Positions 34,094 through 38,976 of a DNA stretch of 38,976 nucleotides are shown in pieces. The notes below the pieces were generated by a model. The model saw only the letters and a program-made list of their open reading frames with translations, did not search any database and had not been told where the DNA came from. The translations under genes were made by a program, and so were the position numbers. Where the stretch lies: assembly GCA_019639195.1 (NCBI GenBank), contig JAHBSI010000006.1, positions 66,754 through 105,729 of the forward strand, read 5' to 3'. Position 1 is the stretch's first letter. Every line of letters starts with the position of its first letter. This DNA comes from Acidobacteriota bacterium (lineage in GTDB: Bacteria > Acidobacteriota > Blastocatellia > Pyrinomonadales > Pyrinomonadaceae).

Positions 34094-34707
34094 TAATGTG
34101 CGTGTGCCTTTCCGTACAGAGCCTGCATTGACAGAACATCGATCCTCACCGCGTCGGTGATAGCTTTTGCCAAATCATCCTTTGCGCCGTTTGCCTTAAT
34201 ATCTGCACCTAGCAACAGATCGTCATCATGGCCCTTTCCTGCAAACTGGCTGAGAAAACCGGCCGGCACGCCTTCCACCTTGATCTCTTTAATTACTGGC
34301 GACCCGTCCTTGTTCTCGTAAATAACGATGATCTCTTTACCGGCCGCCTTGACGATCGTTACCGATCCGACTTGCGTTCTTGTACCGCTGGCAGTGGAAA
34401 AACCTGGATAGGAGTGATGATCTTTCTCGGTGACTTTTCCGCCGGTATCCTTTTCGATAGACGCGATCTGAGCGTCGGTTAACTCCTTGTGCATGGCCGT
34501 GAATGTCTGTGCACCGGGAAGCGCCGCTTTTACCGAGGCAGGAATCTCATCGGCTTTCGCTGGTGCGGCGGCGTTATCTGCTGTCGTCGAGTTCGCAGGC
34601 GCTTTATTCGCCGCAGCTGTGTTGGCGGCTGGGGTTGTCGTTCCGCCGGAACACGCTAGTGAGAACAGGCTCGCGGTAAGTGCAGTTACGAATATGAATA
34701 TTTTCAT
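34093..34707 (-). CDS. lipoprotein with degenerate FMN_bind-like domain
   Basis: Its 204 residues: lipobox SLACSG (Cys19), an Ala/Asn/Thr-rich spacer to about residue 55, a middle with HHSYPGFSTASG, and a C-terminal part (GSVTIVKAAGKEIIVIYEN, IKEIKVEG, GFLSQFAGKG, DDLAKAITDAV). This follows the order of FMN-binding RnfG-type domains, but the [ST]GAT flavinylation site is replaced by NGAKDDL, so covalent flavin seems lost. It overlaps the TolC-like gene by ATGA. It may be a redox-derived accessory protein. The domain call is moderate; the lipoprotein call is firm. Confidence 0.65.
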   Translation of the reverse strand: MKIFIFVTALTASLFSLACSGGTTTPAANTAAANKAPANSTTADNAAAPAKADEIPASVKAALPGAQTFTAMHKELTDAQIASIEKDTGGKVTEKDHHSYPGFSTASGTRTQVGSVTIVKAAGKEIIVIYENKDGSPVIKEIKVEGVPAGFLSQFAGKGHDDDLLLGADIKANGAKDDLAKAITDAVRIDVLSMQALYGKAHAH

Positions 34708-36230
34708 TTTTTCTCCTCTTCTTTTCTTGGTTTGGTCGATTTTAGTAATCCAATACGTTCGGCTTTATTCTCGTTAACCGACTTCAAAAATTCTTCCCTG
34801 TTAAACTGGCCCGGCACGGTCTTCGTATCTGGCAGTACCGATGTCGATCCAGGCATGAATGCCGATGATGGCAGGGCCGCACCGACTGCTGCTTCCAGTG
34901 CAGTTAAGGTCGTGTAGTATTCTTCCAAAACCCGGTTGTAATTCGTGACGTTCTCATTCAAACGACGCTGTTCATTGACGACCTCGAACACCGAAAACTC
35001 GCCGGCACTATAAGCCGCCCTGACAGTTTGCAAATTTGCCTCTGCCCTCGGAAGTATCTGAGTCGTGTACAGCACCAGCTTTTCCGCCGCCGCCCGATAC
35101 TGGCCGTAAGCAACGGCAACATCGCGTCGTATCGTTGCCTCTAAAAATTCGCGTGTACGAACCGCCTGAACCTGTTCACCGACAGCGGAGGCAATGCCGC
35201 CTTGGTTGCGGTTGGACACGGGAAGATCGATCGACACGCCGAATGTCAGTTCGTTGTCGCGACTGTTGATAATTCCGCCTCCGGCCGATGCGGGCAGATC
35301 GGTAAATGCCTTGGTACGCGAAAAACGCAACGAAGGCGTGATATCCGGAGCGGCCTGCGCCCGAGCCAAGTCGAGCCTCGCGGTTCCCAGCCGCTCGCCG
35401 ATCCGTGCGGCCTGCAAGTCGGAGCGATCGTTTAACGCCTTTTGGGTAAGTTCGCTAAGCCCCAGATCGAGCCGCGGAGGCCGGTCGGACTGAGGCGCCA
35501 ATCGAATCGGTTCCGAAACATCGGATCCGATAAGCGTTCGAATTCTTAACAAGGCAGTTTCCAATTCGTTTCTTGCTTCGATCCTTTGGATCTTCAGCCG
35601 GTCGCTTTCGACTTTGACCAAATTCAGATCGAGCGGAGCGACATCGCCCTCGTTTAAGCGTGCTTCCGTCACCCGAACCAGTTCCGCGTCGGAGGCCAGA
35701 AGTCTTTCCAGTACATCGAGTTGCCGCGCGGCCGATATAGCACGAGCGTAATCGCGGCGAATTTCGACCGCGATATTCCGCTCGATAGCGGCGACCTCGG
35801 CGCGAACCTGCTGGAGTTCGAGTTCGGCGACGGTACGCCGCTTTCCACGTTTGCCTCCAAGCTCGAAAGGTTGAGAGATCCCCGCAGAAAAGTCATACTC
35901 GCTTTCGCCGCCCAAGAAACGCGGGCTGCCGTATTCGGTAGTAAACGTCGGATTTGGCCGAAGTCCGGCTTGAACCAGACGCCCCTCGGCGATCACCAGT
36001 CGCTGCCGAGCCGCAAGCAGATCCGCCCGACGGCTGCCCGCACTTTCAACAAGCCGCTCGACACTCAAACCATCTTGGCCAATGTATTGAAGCGACGGGG
36101 CCGGAGTCGGAACGGGCGAGGGATCAGTTTGCTGGGCAAATGCCGAATGAAAGCTGCCAAAAAAGAGGACGGCTAACCCGAGCTTCGCTGAATACTCACC
36201 CACGATTACTAAAATATTCCTTATGCCCAT
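34704..36230 (-). CDS. TolC-family outer membrane channel (CusC/CzcC-like)
   Basis: Exit duct for the second efflux system. From ATG 36230 the protein has 508 residues: signal peptide (LGLAVLFFGSFHSAFAQ), two TolC repeats with long helices (AGLRPNPTFTTEYGSPRF; ARAQAAPDITPSLRFSRT; YSAGEFSVFEVVNEQRRL), and a charged tail. A longer reading from 36326 lacks signal character. No clear ribosome site precedes 36230, so the start is the least certain part. It starts 31 bases after the Ig-like membrane protein gene and overlaps the next gene by four bases. Confidence 0.9.
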   Translation of the reverse strand: MGIRNILVIVGEYSAKLGLAVLFFGSFHSAFAQQTDPSPVPTPAPSLQYIGQDGLSVERLVESAGSRRADLLAARQRLVIAEGRLVQAGLRPNPTFTTEYGSPRFLGGESEYDFSAGISQPFELGGKRGKRRTVAELELQQVRAEVAAIERNIAVEIRRDYARAISAARQLDVLERLLASDAELVRVTEARLNEGDVAPLDLNLVKVESDRLKIQRIEARNELETALLRIRTLIGSDVSEPIRLAPQSDRPPRLDLGLSELTQKALNDRSDLQAARIGERLGTARLDLARAQAAPDITPSLRFSRTKAFTDLPASAGGGIINSRDNELTFGVSIDLPVSNRNQGGIASAVGEQVQAVRTREFLEATIRRDVAVAYGQYRAAAEKLVLYTTQILPRAEANLQTVRAAYSAGEFSVFEVVNEQRRLNENVTNYNRVLEEYYTTLTALEAAVGAALPSSAFMPGSTSVLPDTKTVPGQFNREEFLKSVNENKAERIGLLKSTKPRKEEEKK

Positions 36231-36261
36231 GGAGTGTTGGTAAACGATGTTCGCGAGATTC

Positions 36262-36882
36262 TTACGCAGAAAGTGCTTCCTCGTTAACTCCGGGGCCAGC
36301 GGCGAAACGCCACACGAAATACACAAGCCCGAAAAGCAAAATTATTACAAGCAAAAAGACAACGCCGATCACCAATTGCGTGAACCAGGACGTTCCGCCC
36401 TCGGCAGTGAGCGTGGGCGGCTTTACTTCGATACCGGAAAAAGTGGCGGTGTCGGTTTCGCCATCGTGCGACACGTTAGCCCGCATCTTGTAAACGCCTG
36501 TCGGCATCGCCGGAAAGGTCACGCTGTATGTGCCCGCCTGGTCGCCGGCCGCAACGCTCGCGTTAAAGACGGTACCGTTCGTCGATTCGACCTCGACCTT
36601 GGCATCGACAGCCTTGAATGGTTCGTTGGTCTCAAATTTCGTGATAAAAAGCAGCCCGGTCGTAATCTTGTCCGGCTCCATCGCAGGGTGCTTTACCATT
36701 AGCTCGAGTTCGCCCAAACGAGTCGAATGAGATACAACGCCCTTCGAGTTCGCCGTGGACTTTGGCTTCGCGTCACCATGATCCTCACCGCCATGGGCGA
36801 GCATCGCGGTAGGCGAGACAACCGTGAACAAAACGCTTCCCAGCATAAAATACCCAACAAATCGCGCGATCTGACCTCTCAT
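36262..36882 (-). CDS. membrane-anchored Ig-like accessory protein, first gene of the second efflux operon
   Basis: Its 206 residues: a signal segment to about residue 29, a His/Asp patch (HGGEDHGDAK), an Ig-like YtkA/FixH-type domain (GELELMVKHPAMEPDK, TFPAMPTGVYKMRANVSHDGE), then a C-terminal membrane helix (QLVIGVVFLLVIILLFGLVYFVW) and a short cytoplasmic tail. The layout matches the N-terminal module of the adaptor in the same operon. It may sense or hold metal at the membrane face. A -24/-12 element lies so close that translation might instead begin at Met13 (36846). Confidence 0.78.
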   Translation of the reverse strand: MRGQIARFVGYFMLGSVLFTVVSPTAMLAHGGEDHGDAKPKSTANSKGVVSHSTRLGELELMVKHPAMEPDKITTGLLFITKFETNEPFKAVDAKVEVESTNGTVFNASVAAGDQAGTYSVTFPAMPTGVYKMRANVSHDGETDTATFSGIEVKPPTLTAEGGTSWFTQLVIGVVFLLVIILLFGLVYFVWRFAAGPGVNEEALSA

Positions 36883-36897
36883 ATACCGAAATATAAG

Positions 36898-36913
36898 GGC
36901 AATAGCTGTACCA
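36898..36913 (-). promoter_or_regulatory. sigma-54 (-24/-12) promoter of the second efflux operon
   Basis: Minus strand TGGTACAGCTATTGCC matches 10 of the 12 specified positions of TGGCACRNNNNTTGCW, with GG (36912-36911), ten bases and GC (36900-36899). Transcription would begin near 36887, leaving only about five bases before the ATG at 36882. Either the leader is very short or the true start is Met13 at 36846. The same element type precedes the czc operon, whose neighbour encodes a sigma-54 activator. Confidence 0.65.
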
Positions 36914-37178
36914 CTCGCTTTTTCCGATGTTTATTGGGTTTAACGGGAGTATTCGACGAGGCGATGCGGCCACGATGTGTAATAAGAGACAGGAGATGTC
37001 TGTTATCAAACACCATCGGCGGCGGACGAGACTTTTGTGGACACTATCTATCTGTTTTGGAAACCGTATGCATGCGGGTTATGGGGAGATTCAACTGCGA
37101 ACTTCACGCGAGAATTAGAGAAACCTCGGATAATTTTTCGTGTGGACTGAAATCAATTACAGAATAGATTGGCTCAAT
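36914..37178. other. intergenic region upstream of the second efflux operon
   Basis: No gene seen. It contains a near copy of the Tn5 mosaic-end sequence (36974-36992), a small AGACA/TGTCT dyad (36987-37001) and, at its right end, the hairpin overlapping the radical-SAM stop codon. Activator binding sites for the sigma-54 promoter would be expected here, but none is shared visibly with the czc promoter. Confidence 0.5.
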
Positions 37179-37183
37179 CTATT
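37163..37183 (-). terminator. hairpin overlapping the stop codon of the radical SAM gene
   Basis: AATAGATTG, a three-base loop GCT, and CAATCTATT form a perfect 9-base stem on either strand, placed across the TAG stop (37179-37181). There is no T-run after it, so it is either a weak terminator or an mRNA 3'-end stabiliser for the upstream operon. Confidence 0.4.
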
Positions 37184-37823
37184 TCCGCTGCAACACGCGC
37201 TGATTCGATGATCCTCGATACTCCCCCGTCTCAGCGACTAGAGATGATTCAAAAGGACCGTCAATGAGCAGGTCAATGTGGGACAGAGTATTGGTAATGC
37301 TAGGGTCGTCCTTTGCAGTTAGTTTCTCGATAGTATTGCCCGTGTAGACGACAATGTGGAAGCCAAGTTTCTTCAGTCTCAACACAAGTTCCGCCACAGA
37401 ATCAGATTGATCAAAAGGCTCACCTCCGAGAATTGTTACACCGTCGTTCTCATAGCGTTTTGAAACGATCTCTTCGAGAATTGAGGAAATGGAAACCTTT
37501 TTCCCGTTGTGGCGACTATGGGTTTCGGGAACGTAGCAACCTGGACAACGAATTGAACAACCGGCAACTTGAATTACGCTTCGACGACCCGGGCCATCAA
37601 CCACTGAGTTGTGATATATGCGATGAAGCCAAATGTACTGGCGATCATCGTAAAGACAACTCGGTTCCCAAGAAGGGCCTTCCATCGGCTTTCCGCAATT
37701 CAAACTTTGGGAAGTCCCAAGGTCGTCTCTGAGATCTATCAGTAGATTAGCGGAAATGCCTGAGACTTCAGCGGTAAGTTTCCCACTGTCCGGTTCGAGT
37801 ATGAAGGTGATCTTATTGCTCAT
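37179..37823 (-). CDS. NrdG-like 4Fe-4S radical SAM activase-type protein
   Basis: Its 214 residues: a ~75-residue N-terminal extension, then VIQVAGCSIRCPGCYVPETH with the CxxxCxxC cluster motif (Cys89, 93, 96), the SAM-binding GGEP (133-136), and a C-terminal FRGSSNQR-like ending (YRGSSNQRVLQRK) as in anaerobic ribonucleotide reductase activases. No glycyl-radical enzyme gene is present here, so its target is unknown. It overlaps the DUF2997 gene by ATGA and ends the operon with DUF1257 and the AAA+ ATPase. Confidence 0.87.
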   Translation of the reverse strand: MSNKITFILEPDSGKLTAEVSGISANLLIDLRDDLGTSQSLNCGKPMEGPSWEPSCLYDDRQYIWLHRIYHNSVVDGPGRRSVIQVAGCSIRCPGCYVPETHSRHNGKKVSISSILEEIVSKRYENDGVTILGGEPFDQSDSVAELVLRLKKLGFHIVVYTGNTIEKLTAKDDPSITNTLSHIDLLIDGPFESSLVAETGEYRGSSNQRVLQRK

Positions 37824-38011
37824 CCTCGTGTGTTGGTCTGTTTGACGCTGGGCGCGACAAAATATTCTTGCTTTTTGGTTTCGGCACAGGGATCGCCGAG
37901 AATTTCCTTTAACTGTTTCGCCGCTTTCTCACAAGCGGTACCTTGATACCCCTTTATCTCGGTTTCGCATGTTCCGCGTTCGGTATCGATTTTGAATTCA
38001 ACTTCAGGCAT
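37820..38011 (-). CDS. DUF2997 family protein
   Basis: From ATG 38011 behind AAGGAGG the protein has 63 residues: MPEVEFKIDTERGTCETEIK, then GYQGTACEKAAKQLKEILGD, typical of DUF2997, with a short variable tail (EYFVAPSVKQTNTRG). Function unknown. The family is typically found with DUF1257/Ycf35 genes, which agrees with the gene 13 bases upstream. Confidence 0.88.
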   Translation of the reverse strand: MPEVEFKIDTERGTCETEIKGYQGTACEKAAKQLKEILGDPCAETKKQEYFVAPSVKQTNTRG

Positions 38012-38024
38012 TTCGGCATCCTCC

Positions 38025-38423
38025 TTAGTATTTGATTCTAATTTTGAGAGTTTTTCCGATTCGTTCCTTGATAAGCGTGCCGCCGAGCCTCTTGGCCATC
38101 TTTCTTGCTGCTGCTTCGTGATAGCTATTCTGAAGTCGGACGATAAAGTCCTTCCCGAGGCAAAAAGACAAATCCATGTCGTCAATAACCGCTGTATAGC
38201 CTTTCGCGGTTCTCCGGAAGCCGATATCCCCCAAAAGCGCTCGTCCTCGTATTTCGTGACGCCGAATCACGATGTCTGCCGTTTGTGGATCGCGTTTGTC
38301 CCACCCCTGAAGAGGAATCTCGGTTCCCACAGTCGGAGAAGCGAACCCACATTCGGCCAAGGCTTCGAGTAGCAATTCGCGATTTGGGAAAGACTGGGAT
38401 TCAAAGGTCATGTATTTACTCAT
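38025..38423 (-). CDS. DUF1257 (Ycf35-like) protein
   Basis: Its 132 residues: MSKYMTFESQSFPNRELLLE, ALAECGF, then GDIGFRRTAKGYTAVIDDMD and a C-terminal helix with YHEAAARKMAKRLGG followed by a basic strand, the DUF1257/Ycf35 layout. The protein is soluble with no known activity; Ycf35 is encoded in plastids and cyanobacteria as well as scattered bacteria. It starts 15 bases after the AAA+ ATPase stop. Confidence 0.87.
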   Translation of the reverse strand: MSKYMTFESQSFPNRELLLEALAECGFASPTVGTEIPLQGWDKRDPQTADIVIRRHEIRGRALLGDIGFRRTAKGYTAVIDDMDLSFCLGKDFIVRLQNSYHEAAARKMAKRLGGTLIKERIGKTLKIRIKY

Positions 38424-38438
38424 TGAAGTTCTCCGTTT

Positions 38439-38976
38439 TTAGAGTTCATAGATTCGATCGGTGCGGTTTCCGGCAAGGCCGGTATTCTCGGTTCGGGAAC
38501 CAACGCCTTTGATATTGTTCCGTGCCCATTTGCGGATCTCTTCGATCTTCTCGCTCATCATCTGTGCGGTGGGGGTAATGTTCTCGGCGGCTTTGATAAT
38601 GTCGCGGGTTTCCGCTGGCCGGTCTCCATCGATGAAGGCTTCAAGAACTCCGTCTTTTACTGCGCCTTCTAATTCGGCACCGGAAAAGTCCTTGCTCTTT
38701 TCTACAAGCTTATCAAGATCGAAGTGTTCGGCATCGAGGGCTCTTTTCGTCAGATGAACTCGGAATATTTCTTTTCGGTCTTCAGTCTCCGGAAGATCGA
38801 CAAAGTGTATATACGAGAATCGGCCGATCCTGAACTGTTCGGATTCAAGTTCACGTACGTCATTGGCGGTAGCAAACACGAGTACATCCTGGTTGTCCTG
38901 CATCCAATTGAGGAGATAGGAGATGGTTCGAGCCGTTTCTCCTCCGTCGGTCTTGTTCGACGACTTCATTCCTGAG
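38439..38976 (-). CDS. AAA+ ATPase, Ycf46-like (partial, N-terminus off the right edge)
   Basis: C-terminal 178 residues of an AAA+ protein; the frame is open at the right edge (SGMKSSNKTDGGETART). Visible: NWMQDNQDVLVFATANDV (sensor 1 region), EQFRIGRFSYIHFVDLPETE (arginine-finger region; the usual Asp after GRF is Ser), and the C-terminal lid (KDFSGAELEGAVKDGVLEAF). The wording LLNWMQ with ATAND and HFVDLP matches Ycf46-type ATPases. Walker A and B lie outside the window. It is the first visible gene of the operon with DUF1257, DUF2997 and the radical SAM protein. Confidence 0.85.
   Translation of the reverse strand, partial: SGMKSSNKTDGGETARTISYLLNWMQDNQDVLVFATANDVRELESEQFRIGRFSYIHFVDLPETEDRKEIFRVHLTKRALDAEHFDLDKLVEKSKDFSGAELEGAVKDGVLEAFIDGDRPAETRDIIKAAENITPTAQMMSEKIEEIRKWARNNIKGVGSRTENTGLAGNRTDRIYEL

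Noticed and set aside
36727..37167. Plus-strand frame of 146 codons spanning the intergenic region
   Set aside because: Arg/Cys-rich with no signal or domain; it overlaps the start of the Ig-like gene and the sigma-54 element.
37179..37823. Naming the radical SAM gene nrdG
   Set aside because: It has an extra N-terminal region and no nrdD neighbour, and the DUF1257/DUF2997/AAA+ context argues for a different target.
1..38976. rRNA, tRNA, insertion sequences, integrase or phage genes
   Set aside because: None recognised; there is no transposase-like protein, terminal inverted repeat pair or tRNA-like fold, so horizontal transfer of the island has no direct support here.

Overview
The window is about 39 kb of a Gram-negative genome of roughly 50% GC. 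Outer-membrane TolC-like channels, lipoproteins and RND pumps show the double membrane. Ala/Asn-rich stretches after several lipobox cysteines, and a Ycf46/Ycf35-type gene block, suggest an Acidobacteriota (Blastocatellia-like) chromosome. That placement is inference, because no rRNA or tRNA is present. Almost everything is a metal-efflux island read on the minus strand. The only convincing plus-strand gene is a small secreted protein at 3382-3813.

Read in the direction of transcription (right to left), the layout is as follows. (1) 38976-37179: a partial AAA+ ATPase (Ycf46-like), a DUF1257/Ycf35-like protein, a DUF2997 protein and an NrdG-like radical SAM protein form one tight operon unrelated to metals. 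(2) 36882-25617: an accessory-rich efflux operon. It has a membrane-anchored Ig-like protein, a TolC channel, an FMN_bind-like lipoprotein, an adaptor fused to an Ig/TM module, a two-repeat lipoprotein fused to a cupredoxin, a free cupredoxin, a Met-rich DUF305 lipoprotein, an RND pump, a small membrane protein and an NTF2-like protein. It ends at an intrinsic terminator (25512-25543), and a sigma-54-type -24/-12 site lies at its head. (3) 25414-19364: membrane DUF305, MerR regulator, YHS protein, CopA-type P-type ATPase with two YHS domains, methyltransferase and two tandem DUF4198 proteins. A CueR-like operator/promoter sits just after the merR gene. (4) 19217-15059: OmpR/histidine-kinase pair, PepSY protein, beta-barrel protein and a four-repeat COG4705 membrane protein. 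(5) 14977-12458: an NtrC-class sigma-54 activator and its kinase. (6) 12323-3968: a czc operon (DUF6660-like protein, CzcC, CzcB, CzcA, PII-like protein, small membrane protein, CzcD, a frameshifted small membrane protein, DUF3703) preceded by a -24/-12 site. (7) 3035-1: a Cys-rich exported protein, a YtkA/FixH-like lipoprotein and the first two thirds of a CusA whose three substrate methionines are conserved.

Together these modules handle divalent cations (CzcCBA plus CzcD) and Cu/Ag (CusA, CopA), and include a third RND system of uncertain substrate. Their likely regulators are a sigma-54 two-component system, an OmpR-type two-component system and a MerR protein. The most unusual points are the shared sigma-54 architecture at two efflux operons, the non-Met, non-Czc signature of the third pump with its large accessory set, the hybrid features of the MerR regulator, the frameshifted small gene behind czcD, and the Ycf46/Ycf35/DUF2997/radical-SAM operon.
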